DNA of 64,000 nt from Mariniphaga sp964559175 (lineage in GTDB: Bacteria; Bacteroidota; Bacteroidia; Bacteroidales; Prolixibacteraceae). The stretch is taken from contig CAZLGT010000004.1 of assembly GCA_964559175.1 (NCBI GenBank), positions 1-64,000 on the forward strand, given 5' to 3'. Positions 8,863 through 16,404 of the stretch are shown piece by piece. Under the pieces are notes generated by a model that was not told the origin of the DNA, did no database searches, and worked only from the letters and a program-made list of their open reading frames with translations. How positions within the stretch are numbered: the first letter of the stretch is position 1; each line of letters starts with the position of its first letter. The position numbers and the translations under genes were made by a program.

Positions 8863-9117
8863 ATGGAACCCGAAAAAAATATGGAGTCGGAAAAGAAAAA
8901 GGAAAACACCCCGAAGAAAACCGAAAGCTGGATTGAAAAGACAGAAGAGTTTATTGAAGATGCGGCCGAAAAAATCCACAACAGCGACGCTTACAAAAAA
9001 GCAGACCAGTCGGTGGAAAAAGTCACCAAAAAACTTTTCAGGCAGGCAGGGAAGCTGTGGGGCAAATCGGAACGGTACTTTAAGAACCGAAACAACGAGG
9101 ACAGGAAGCCACAATGA
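8863..9117 (+). CDS. Small highly charged helical protein, unknown function
   Basis: An 84-residue protein made almost entirely of Lys, Glu, Ala, Asn and Thr, predicted as one or two amphipathic helices (WIEKTEEFIEDAAEKIH, then DQSVEKVTKKLFRQAGKLW). There is no signal peptide or membrane segment, so it is probably cytoplasmic. A perfect Bacteroidota -7 hexamer-type box, TATCTTTG, lies at 8832-8839, 24 bp before the ATG. Small charged proteins of this type are common in the phylum, sometimes stress related, but no function can be assigned. The reading frame ends 47 bp before the aminopeptidase gene. Confidence 0.6.
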   Translation: MEPEKNMESEKKKENTPKKTESWIEKTEEFIEDAAEKIHNSDAYKKADQSVEKVTKKLFRQAGKLWGKSERYFKNRNNEDRKPQ

Positions 9118-9164
9118 CGTGCCCTAAAATCTGTTCGGTCAGCTAAAATCGTTATATTTACTTC

Positions 9165-11093
9165 ATGTTCAGGTTATTTTATACATTGATTCTTCTGTTT
9201 CTTCTGGCCGAAGCTTCGGGGCAGGTTCCGGATTTATCTTTTATTGAAAAAGAAGCAGAATTCAGGGCAGAACATTTGCGAAATGTTTGGAACTTTGAGG
9301 ACCCGGAATCATATCACGCTTACGATTTGATTTATCAACGGATGGAGTGGGAGATTGATCCGGCAGTGCGGGCTATCGGCGGAAAAATAACTTCGTACCT
9401 AAAAAGCCTGGATGACGGTTTGAATGAGATTGTATTTGATATGGGAGAAACCTTACAGGTGGATTCGGTATGGATGCTGAACCAGCCGTTAAACTATACC
9501 AGAGAAAGCAATACGATTGTTTTGCATCTTCCGGTTTCTCTTTCAAAAGGCCAGATTGATTCGGTATTCGTTTTATATCACGGAGAACCGGTAAATTCCG
9601 GCTTTGGTTCCTTTTCTGTGGGGAAACACCAGGGTACTCCGGTTCTCTGGACACTCTCGGAGCCTTATGGTGCTTTGGAATGGTGGCCCTGTAAGCAATC
9701 GCTTGCCGATAAAATCGATTCTGTGGATATTATTGTCACCACGTCTGAACTTTACCGTACGGCAAGCAACGGGGTTTTGGTTTCCGAAACAACAGCAGAA
9801 GGAAAGCGGACCATGCACTGGAAACATCGGTATCCGATAGCCACTTACCTGGTTGCAATAGCTGTTACCAATTATGTTGAATATTCCGACTTTTTGGAAT
9901 TAAATGACGGGAGAAGGATTAAAATTCAGAACTTTGTTTACCCGGAACAACTGGAATATGCGCGCGAAAATACTCCGGTTACAGCTGAGGTAATGGCGTT
10001 GTTTAATGATTTGATTGGGGAGTATCCGTTTGCTGAAGAAAAATATGGTCATGCGCAATTTGGCTGGGGAGGGGGCATGGAACACCAAACCATGAGCTTT
10101 ATGAATAATTTTGGTTTTGGACTTATTGCCCACGAGCTGGCACACCAGTGGTTTGGAAATTACATCACTTTGGCAAGCTGGCAGCATATCTGGCTCAACG
10201 AAGGTTTTGCAACCTACCTTACCGGACTGGCTTATGAGCACTACAAGAACGGATTTTACTGGTACAACTGGAGAAAATTGCTTGTGGAACAAATTGTCAG
10301 TCAGCCGGGAGGTTCTGTATATGTACCTGACACAACTGATGTTTCGCGGATTTTCAACAGCCGGCTTTCCTACTCCAAAGGGGCTTACATTTTGCACATG
10401 TTGCGCTGGATTTTGGGAGATGAAGATTTCTTTTTGGCGTTACAAAATTATTACCATGATCCGGATGTAGCCAACGGATTTGCCCGGCATGAGCAGGTTG
10501 TGGCACATTTTGAAGCTGCCGGAGATACCAGCCTTACTACATTTTTTGATAACTGGTATTATGGTGAAGGATTTCCTGTCTATTCCCTGGAATATTCCCA
10601 GTCAATCAATCAGGAACTTATAATTGCACTTTCGCAAAGCACTTCCCATTCGTCAGTTGAATTTTTTGAAATGCCGGTTCCGGTCAGGGTTTACAATACA
10701 GGAAAAACCGATTCCGTGGATTTCAGACTTGTTCATACCGTAAACAACCAGGTTTTTTGGGTCGAACCCGGTTTTGATGTGTCGGAAATAAAAATCGACC
10801 CCGATTACTGGTTAATTTCTAAAACAGCAGAAGCGGTAAAAGTTGAAATCGCCGAAAACCCGGGGACAGTTAATGTTTTTCCAAATCCGTTTGAAAATGA
10901 AATTTCAGTAATTTTAAATGGAAACCAGTCATTGCTAAAAACCAGCTTGTATAACTCCGATGGAAAATTATTATACCAATTCGCTAAAAACCAAAGCACT
11001 TTCGATTTATCTCATCTCCCGCAAGGAATTTATATTCTGAAAATAGAGACCTCGAAAAAAACAATAGAGCGAAAAATTGTAAAGTACGAATAA
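9165..11093 (+). CDS. Secreted M1-family metallo-aminopeptidase with T9SS sorting domain
   Basis: A 642-residue enzyme that removes N-terminal residues from peptides outside the cell. It has a signal peptide (FYTLILLFLLAEASG), an N-terminal beta-domain, then the M1 catalytic core: substrate-binding G-G-M-E-H near residue 303, zinc motif H-E-L-A-H at about 322-326 with the third ligand Glu in NEGFATY near 345, and a catalytic Tyr region (SYSKGAYIL) near 407. The last 75 residues form a T9SS type A sorting domain (VFPNPFENE ... IERKIVKYE), so the protein should leave the cell through the T9SS encoded at 14191-21352. It lacks the long C-terminal helical domain of classical aminopeptidase N. Confidence 0.92.
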   Translation: MFRLFYTLILLFLLAEASGQVPDLSFIEKEAEFRAEHLRNVWNFEDPESYHAYDLIYQRMEWEIDPAVRAIGGKITSYLKSLDDGLNEIVFDMGETLQVDSVWMLNQPLNYTRESNTIVLHLPVSLSKGQIDSVFVLYHGEPVNSGFGSFSVGKHQGTPVLWTLSEPYGALEWWPCKQSLADKIDSVDIIVTTSELYRTASNGVLVSETTAEGKRTMHWKHRYPIATYLVAIAVTNYVEYSDFLELNDGRRIKIQNFVYPEQLEYARENTPVTAEVMALFNDLIGEYPFAEEKYGHAQFGWGGGMEHQTMSFMNNFGFGLIAHELAHQWFGNYITLASWQHIWLNEGFATYLTGLAYEHYKNGFYWYNWRKLLVEQIVSQPGGSVYVPDTTDVSRIFNSRLSYSKGAYILHMLRWILGDEDFFLALQNYYHDPDVANGFARHEQVVAHFEAAGDTSLTTFFDNWYYGEGFPVYSLEYSQSINQELIIALSQSTSHSSVEFFEMPVPVRVYNTGKTDSVDFRLVHTVNNQVFWVEPGFDVSEIKIDPDYWLISKTAEAVKVEIAENPGTVNVFPNPFENEISVILNGNQSLLKTSLYNSDGKLLYQFAKNQSTFDLSHLPQGIYILKIETSKKTIERKIVKYE

Positions 11094-11167
11094 CGAACTC
11101 CACCAATATTTGCAATTGTAAAAACAATTTTTTCCTTTTTCTATTTTGCATTTGTTGAAAGTCAGTT

Positions 11168-11467
11168 TTACCTGTTTTTCCATAACTCAGGGTCCCGGCT
11201 TGTGTGGAGCAACGCTTCGACTTTAACTGTTTGGGTTTGTTGGTTTACCCGGTAATGTACCAGATAGGGGAATTTTTTAATGCACATACATCGGACATCG
11301 TCATATTTTACTGCAAAATGCAAGGCGGAAGTTGAAAGTTTAGCTGTTTGTTTCCTGACATTATTTAAAAATCTGTCGCCTAAACCAGTTTGTTTTTCAT
11401 TGTACCAGTCAACAGCCTGAGCAATGTCGTTAAAGAAATCAGGGTTGTATTCTACCAAAAATTTCAT
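11168..11467 (-). CDS. ParE/RelE-superfamily toxin
   Basis: A 99-residue basic protein with the compact RelE/ParE fold pattern: an N-terminal beta strand (MKFLVEYNPDF), two helices with D-I-x-x-A-V-x-W-Y, then the C-terminal sheet (FPYLVHYRV ... VKVEALLHTSRDPELW). The closing H-T-S-R-D-P-x-x-W is typical of ParE-like plasmid-stabilisation toxins. Its ATG overlaps the stop of the upstream antitoxin gene by 4 bp, as in most type II toxin-antitoxin operons. The toxin target (gyrase or ribosome-bound mRNA) cannot be told. Confidence 0.85.
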   Translation of the reverse strand: MKFLVEYNPDFFNDIAQAVDWYNEKQTGLGDRFLNNVRKQTAKLSTSALHFAVKYDDVRCMCIKKFPYLVHYRVNQQTQTVKVEALLHTSRDPELWKNR

Positions 11468-11715
11468 GTTCGGGCAGCCATTTTGCGTTCGATATCATCC
11501 CAGGAAAGATAGCTGCCGGGGTTGTTTTTATATTTTTTTATCCGTTCCCGTACTATTTGTTTGTGTTCTTCCGGAATTTCAGTATCGTCCATATTTTGTT
11601 CAGCCCAAAGAACTTCACTTAGCAACTGCTTTTCGGAAGGTGATAGTTGTTTCACGATATCTACGACCTGCCTGAAGTTGAGCGGTATCTTTAATTGAAC
11701 ATGTTGTGTATTCAT
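11464..11715 (-). CDS. Addiction-module antitoxin (TIGR02574-like)
   Basis: An 83-residue acidic/basic mixed protein beginning at ATG 11715; an in-frame ATG 51 bp earlier adds a stretch with no family character. It carries the layout of the addiction-module component family: a helical L-S-x-x-E-K-x-L-L-x-E-x-L-W segment near residues 25-38, an I-P-E-E-H-x-x-x-x-x-x-R-x-x-x-Y linker and a terminal S-W-D-D-I-E motif. It overlaps the toxin gene by 4 bp and would neutralise it and repress the pair. Confidence 0.75.
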   Translation of the reverse strand: MNTQHVQLKIPLNFRQVVDIVKQLSPSEKQLLSEVLWAEQNMDDTEIPEEHKQIVRERIKKYKNNPGSYLSWDDIERKMAART

Positions 11716-11833
11716 AGTAATTATTTTAAAAGTATTTGTTTCTGCTATTATTGCAAATTTAGTCAATAAAAAGTTAAAACATTTTTTACGGAAAAAAAAT
11801 CGTATCTGATATTTCCCAACTTTTATTACCTTC

Positions 11834-11861
11834 GTGTTACGAAATTAAAAAATTGTAACAC
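11834..11861 (+). promoter_or_regulatory. NikR-type operator GTGTTAC-N14-GTAACAC
   Basis: A perfect inverted repeat with 7-bp half-sites GTGTTAC (11834-11840) and GTAACAC (11855-11861) and a 14-bp AT-rich spacer. It ends one base before the ATG of the NikR-like gene. From memory, this half-site and spacing correspond to the operator type described for Geobacter NikR (spacer 13/14). Its position over the transcription/translation start suggests negative autoregulation. Confidence 0.8.
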
Positions 11862-11862
11862 C

Positions 11863-12264
11863 ATGCCGGTATCCCGTTTTGGCGTTTCACTCGATGAGGA
11901 GTTGTTACACGCGCTCGATGAGTATGTGGAAGAGAACAGGTTTGCAAACCGTTCACAGGCCATTCGTCACCTCATCGAGAAAAACCTGGTGGAGGAAAAA
12001 TGGAAATGCGACAACATTGTGGCCGGTGCAGTGGTTTTGGTTTTCAGCCACGAAAAAACCGACATCCTGAAAAAATCTTCTGAAATTCAGTTTAAGTACA
12101 GGGAGTTTATACTTTCATCACAGGGGTTTTATCTGAACCAGCAGAATTACCTTGAAATTATAGCAGTTAAAGGCCCTTCCAAACGGCTTACTGAAATTTC
12201 GGACAGGTTGATTGGTATTAAAGGTATTCAGCACGGAAAGCTGGTTATGAGTAAGGCAGAATAA
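11863..12264 (+). CDS. nikR: NikR-family ribbon-helix-helix regulator lacking the nickel ligands
   Basis: A 133-residue protein that aligns with E. coli NikR without a gap across the ACT-like metal domain. The N-terminal ribbon-helix-helix DNA-binding unit is intact (SRFGVSLDEELLHALDEYV ... NRSQAIRHLI). The C-terminal domain keeps S-H-E-K, L-E-I-I-A-V-K-G and I-Q-H-G-K-L, but the four square-planar nickel ligands of E. coli (His76, His87, His89, Cys95) are Phe, Gly, Tyr and Tyr. Nickel sensing by the known site is therefore unlikely. The gene has a NikR-type operator at its start and a TonB-dependent receptor gene 58 bp downstream, which it probably controls. Confidence 0.85.
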   Translation: MPVSRFGVSLDEELLHALDEYVEENRFANRSQAIRHLIEKNLVEEKWKCDNIVAGAVVLVFSHEKTDILKKSSEIQFKYREFILSSQGFYLNQQNYLEIIAVKGPSKRLTEISDRLIGIKGIQHGKLVMSKAE

Positions 12265-12280
12265 TTTTTTTGTCCTTATG

Positions 12281-12308
12281 GTAACACGAAATAGTTGATT
12301 GGTAACAC
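12281..12308 (+). promoter_or_regulatory. GTAACAC direct repeat in front of the TonB receptor gene
   Basis: Two identical GTAACAC half-sites at 12281-12287 and 12302-12308 are separated by 14 bp, exactly the spacing of the nikR operator at 11834. Here both half-sites point the same way, so it is a direct rather than an inverted repeat. It lies between nikR and the receptor start at 12323 and is a likely second binding site of the same regulator. Confidence 0.55.
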
Positions 12309-12322
12309 TTTTATTTTTTAAA

Positions 12323-14173
12323 ATGAACAGATTTATACACATTTTCAGGGGGATATTTCTATCTGTATTGCTGGTTTTTCCCTTTTGGGGAACAGGACAG
12401 ATAGCTTTAACCGATACGGTAAAAATTGAGGAAGTAATTGTAACCGGTTCGCGCGTAGAGGTTTCGCGCAGAAACGTTCCTTTAACGGTTTCCCTGGTTT
12501 CGCAGGAAAAGATTGAGCGCAGTAACGAATCGGCTGTATTGCCGGTTTTGAGTCATCGCATTCCCGGCATGTTTGTTACCGAGCGGGGAGTCACCGGTTT
12601 CGGGGTTGCTTCGGGCTCTGCCGGGCAAATCAGCATGCGCGGAGTAGGTGGTACGGCTCCCAACACCCAGGTGCTCGTACTCATCGACGGGCATCCCCAG
12701 TTTCAGGGTTTGTTTTCGCACCCTCTGCCCGATGCCTATGTTTCGTCCGATGTGGAAAAGGTGGAGGTAATCAGGGGGCCTGCTTCCATTTTGTATGGGT
12801 CGAATGCAATGGCAGGCGCCATAAACATCATCACAAAAAGGCAGACCAGAGAAGGCTTTTCGGGCAATGGCAGAATTTCATACGGTTCATACAACACCCA
12901 AAAATACATGGCAAGTGGCGGTTTTCGGGAGGGCCCGTTCAGCATTTTTGCATCGGTAAACCACGACCGCACCAACGGGCACCGCGATACGTCCGATTTC
13001 AAAATCGTGAACGGATTCATTAAAGCCGGTTACGAGCTGAACAAAAACATAAGCGTTGCAGCTGATGTAAGCATTGCCGATTTCAACTCACAGGATCCGG
13101 GAACCATTTTTAATCCGGCATTTTTTGGCATCGACATTCTCAGGGGAAAAACATCATTTGCAGTAAAAAACCGGTTTAGCAAAGCTGAAGGCGGGCTGAT
13201 TGCTTTCTATAATTTTGGCAATCATGAATTTACCAATGGCTGGATTTCGGAAGATTACCATACGGGCATCAGCATTTATCAGGGGTTGCAGCTTTTCAGG
13301 GGAAACCGGATTACGCTGGGTGCCGATTATAAAAAAGTAGCTGGAATAGCAAACGACGGTGCTCCCGGCGGTGCAGACACATGGCACCATGTTTCGGACA
13401 TAGCCGGTTATGCCTGGTTTCAGCAATCGTTTTTCGAAAAAATTATTTTAAGTGGTGGTTTGCGGCTCGAAAACAACTCGATGTTTGGACTGGAAACCGT
13501 GCCTCAGGTGGGCTTTTCGTACCTTGCTTCTGCCAATACCACAGTAAAAGGTTCTTTTTCAAAAGGATTCAGAAGTCCGTCGCTGATGGAACTTTACCTG
13601 TATGCTCCCAACACGGAGCTGGAACCGGAAAGACTGATGAATTATGAGCTGGGGGTAAGCCGGGAAAGCACCGACCGGAAAATGAGGATGGAACTGACGG
13701 TTTTTGCTATTGAGGGGGATAATGTGATTGAGGTAATGCCAAACGATGCTCCTCCGCCCCCTGTAAAAAGGCAGAATGTTGGCTCTTTTTCCAACAAGGG
13801 TATTGAAGCTGAAATTAACTGGGACATCAGCCGCAGGATTGATTTCACATCAAACTACAGTTTCCTTCATCTCGATAAACCCCGGCTTGCAGCTCCAAAG
13901 CATCAGTTTTTCATCGAGGGAACCTATACCCGGACAAAATTCAGGGCAAATGTCTCTTTGCAACAGATTACGGGGCTTTACACCTTTACCGGCGAGCCTG
14001 AGCCATTGCAGGAAAATTATTCTCTGGCAAATGTGATGCTTTCGTACCGGCTGACGAAAAATTTTGAAATATTTGCTTCAGGGAAAAATTTGTTCGATCA
14101 GGAATACAGCATCAATTACGGTTACCCCATGCCGGGAATTACGTTTTTTACGGGTATAAACCTGCAGTTATAA
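12323..14173 (+). CDS. TonB-dependent outer-membrane receptor, candidate metal/cofactor importer
   Basis: A 616-residue receptor. ATG 12323 begins the signal peptide (NRFIHIFRGIFLSVLLVF). A TonB-box-like/plug start follows (IEEVIVTGSR near residue 39), then the plug domain with R-G-P-x-S-x-L-Y-G near 150 and a 22-strand barrel ending in an aromatic-poor L-Q-L. There is no SusC-like carboxypeptidase domain, so it belongs to the BtuB/FecA-like small receptors that take up metal chelates, cobalamin or haem. A His/Asp-rich stretch appears near HDRTNGHRDTSD. The NikR-like regulator and its operator half-sites directly upstream point to a nickel, cobalt or related chelate, but the ligand is inference. 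It converges on the T9SS operon with a 17-bp gap. Confidence 0.85.
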   Translation: MNRFIHIFRGIFLSVLLVFPFWGTGQIALTDTVKIEEVIVTGSRVEVSRRNVPLTVSLVSQEKIERSNESAVLPVLSHRIPGMFVTERGVTGFGVASGSAGQISMRGVGGTAPNTQVLVLIDGHPQFQGLFSHPLPDAYVSSDVEKVEVIRGPASILYGSNAMAGAINIITKRQTREGFSGNGRISYGSYNTQKYMASGGFREGPFSIFASVNHDRTNGHRDTSDFKIVNGFIKAGYELNKNISVAADVSIADFNSQDPGTIFNPAFFGIDILRGKTSFAVKNRFSKAEGGLIAFYNFGNHEFTNGWISEDYHTGISIYQGLQLFRGNRITLGADYKKVAGIANDGAPGGADTWHHVSDIAGYAWFQQSFFEKIILSGGLRLENNSMFGLETVPQVGFSYLASANTTVKGSFSKGFRSPSLMELYLYAPNTELEPERLMNYELGVSRESTDRKMRMELTVFAIEGDNVIEVMPNDAPPPPVKRQNVGSFSNKGIEAEINWDISRRIDFTSNYSFLHLDKPRLAAPKHQFFIEGTYTRTKFRANVSLQQITGLYTFTGEPEPLQENYSLANVMLSYRLTKNFEIFASGKNLFDQEYSINYGYPMPGITFFTGINLQL

Positions 14174-14190
14174 AAAAGTAAATTTGGATT

Positions 14191-15543
14191 TTATCTGTTA
14201 TGCAGTTCGTTTCTGAACGAGGTTCTCACACACCGAAATCCGATGTATGATTTTGCGGTGTCCTGGTATTCGTAGGTTCGGGTTGAGGTTCGTATAAAAT
14301 ATTCCACATCTTTCCAGGATCCGCCCCGAATAACTTTGCGTTTCATCACAGGGGGGTCATCCGGGCGGGCATCGTATTCAATTTCGGGATTCAGGTCGTT
14401 CATAACATTATATGCGGCTTCGTAAAAAGCGCTGCTGGTCCATTCGGCTACATTTCCGGCCATGTCGTACAAACCGTAGTTGTTCGGGTCGAATTGTCCA
14501 ACCCGCATGGTTGTTGTTGTGGTTGGGCTGTCGGCCACATAGTTTCCACGCAGCGGCTTAAAGTTGGCTACAAAACATCCTTTGACGTTGCGGGTGTAAT
14601 AACTTCCCCAGGGATAAATTGTGTTATTCAGACCGCCTCTTGCTGCCAGTTCCCATTCGGTTTCGGTGGGCAGGCGATAATCGTGAGCCGGTGTTTCGTT
14701 AAGGCGGCTGCTGAATTCGGATTGCAAACGGGTACGCCAGTCACAAAAGGCACGTGCCTGTTTCCAGGTTATTCCCACTACCGGATAATCGTCGAAAGCA
14801 ACATGCGAAAAATATTTCAGGGTAAGTGGTTCATTGTAGGTGTAAGTAAAATCCCGTATCCAGACGAGTGTGTCGGGGTACGCGGGTACCATTTCGCGCA
14901 TCAGGAAAGCACTTCGGTTGGCAATGGGTACTGTTTCACCCTGCTGAGTTACCACTGTTCCCTCGTATTGTTGTGTATCAAAATTATAGCTGTTTTGCCT
15001 GCGGGCTGCCTGCTTGTAATCAATCCAGGCGTATTCATAAATGAGTTTTCGGGTATCGATTTCTTTCTGGAATGCGTGGCGCTCTTCTTCAGGAATGTAC
15101 AGGTCGCTCATGGCCAGCTGATAATCAGCATCGCGCCAGTCTATTTTTTCGCGCCAGTTAATGGTTGGATAGTCCAGTGGTACGCCTCCTGCATCTTCGG
15201 TATTCAGGTATTCAGGGTAAGTTTGCCCCAGCAACCTCCGGGCAATGGAATCGCGCACCCAATACACAAACTGGCGGTATTCATTATTGGTAATTTCGGT
15301 ATCGTCCATCCAGAATGCCTCCACTGAGACCCTCTTTGAACGGTTCCCGAGATCGCTCACTTCATCATCTGAGGGGCCAACCACGTAGCTGCCCCGAGGA
15401 ATATTTACCATTCCGAAGGGTGAGGGCTCGAACCAGTTTTTGGAATTCCGTTCACCGCCTGGCAGGAATTGTACAATTTCATTTTTGCATGAATGGAAAA
15501 GCAAGCTGGCGGCTAATACGATATATACTATTGCTTTCCTCAT
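14191..15543 (-). CDS. GldK-paralogue lipoprotein (formylglycine-generating-enzyme fold), T9SS-linked
   Basis: A 450-residue lipoprotein (signal peptide with lipobox LFHSC). It is strongly similar to the GldK encoded at 19040-20380 over the whole length, for example M-D-D-T-E-I-T-N-N-E-Y-R-Q-F near residue 79, NWREKIDWRD, YDMAGNVAEW and VIRGGSWKD. The fold is the FGE/sulfatase-modifying fold, used structurally in the outer-membrane GldK/PorK ring of the T9SS. Here the gene is the last in the operon, 8 bp after gldN, as a second copy. It differs from the first in inserts such as TTTTTMRVGQ. It may form a mixed ring or a specialised variant; it could also be called GldJ-like. Confidence 0.85.
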   Translation of the reverse strand: MRKAIVYIVLAASLLFHSCKNEIVQFLPGGERNSKNWFEPSPFGMVNIPRGSYVVGPSDDEVSDLGNRSKRVSVEAFWMDDTEITNNEYRQFVYWVRDSIARRLLGQTYPEYLNTEDAGGVPLDYPTINWREKIDWRDADYQLAMSDLYIPEEERHAFQKEIDTRKLIYEYAWIDYKQAARRQNSYNFDTQQYEGTVVTQQGETVPIANRSAFLMREMVPAYPDTLVWIRDFTYTYNEPLTLKYFSHVAFDDYPVVGITWKQARAFCDWRTRLQSEFSSRLNETPAHDYRLPTETEWELAARGGLNNTIYPWGSYYTRNVKGCFVANFKPLRGNYVADSPTTTTTMRVGQFDPNNYGLYDMAGNVAEWTSSAFYEAAYNVMNDLNPEIEYDARPDDPPVMKRKVIRGGSWKDVEYFIRTSTRTYEYQDTAKSYIGFRCVRTSFRNELHNR

Positions 15544-15550
15544 TCATTAG

Positions 15551-16402
15551 TTAGTATTCCCAAAGGTCCTGTTCAAAATTGAAAATTTCATGTTCTATCC
15601 GCTTCGACTCAAGCATGGCTTCTTTTCCGCTTAAATAGGCGCTGATGTCGCGGTTGTTGTAAATGTTCGATTCTTTAACAATGTAGCTGTTAAAAAACCT
15701 TTTTATAAACAGGTCGTCGAACGACATGGACTGTGCCTGGTTGTAAGGATTTAAAACCTGGTTTCTTGCCAGCAGAGTTCTTACTTCGGGGTAATACACC
15801 CAAAATACTTTTTGACGCTGAACCTGGCCCGGTTCATCCATATCACGGGTAAATTCGCGGATAGGGCAAATACCGATTACCCTCACATTCATTGAAGAGG
15901 TTTGCTTGTCGAAGTACCATTCCTCTTTTACCATGTACTGTTTTATTTCTCCCGGCCTGATTTCTCCCTGTATGGTAACGGTTTTCCGCTCTCCGGTATC
16001 GAAATCGATGGTTTCTTCTGTGGTTTCTTCAGCTCCAAAAGCTTCCTGCACCTGCTCGTAGGTCATCGGGACTTTAAAGTCGTCGTCGAGCCGGGCATCG
16101 TACGGAGTTATTTGTCCGTTTTCAATGCCATCGAGCAGCAAGTTGATCAGATTGATTCTTCCATCGGTTTCAGCGACAGGATAGTAGAGAGGCAGGTTCA
16201 TTTTTTCACGCAAATCAATGATCCGCCATAAGGTTTTCGACCAGAAAACGTCCGCTTCTCTTACTGAAGGCAGGGGCATGGGCCTTTTTTGACTTTGGTC
16301 GGTCATTTGATAAGCGCCGTTAATAATTTGTGCTTCTGCTTTGTACCCTGATGAGGTGAGCAGGAATATTAAAAATCCGGTGTAAACAATTATCTTTTTC
16401 AT
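15551..16402 (-). CDS. gldN: Type IX secretion/gliding protein GldN (PorN)
   Basis: A 283-residue periplasmic protein with a signal peptide ending near residue 24 (YKAEAQ). It matches GldN: R-E-A-D-V-x-W-S-K-x-x-W-R-x-I-D-x-R-E-K-x-N near residues 48-70, and the central I-C-P-I-R-E and WVYYPE motifs. GldN/PorN binds GldM and forms a periplasmic ring with GldK. An acidic insert E-E-T-T-E-E-T lies near residue 126. The start codon is 2 bp after the gldM stop, consistent with tight co-translation. Confidence 0.95.
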   Translation of the reverse strand: MKKIIVYTGFLIFLLTSSGYKAEAQIINGAYQMTDQSQKRPMPLPSVREADVFWSKTLWRIIDLREKMNLPLYYPVAETDGRINLINLLLDGIENGQITPYDARLDDDFKVPMTYEQVQEAFGAEETTEETIDFDTGERKTVTIQGEIRPGEIKQYMVKEEWYFDKQTSSMNVRVIGICPIREFTRDMDEPGQVQRQKVFWVYYPEVRTLLARNQVLNPYNQAQSMSFDDLFIKRFFNSYIVKESNIYNNRDISAYLSGKEAMLESKRIEHEIFNFEQDLWEY

Positions 16403-16404
16403 TT

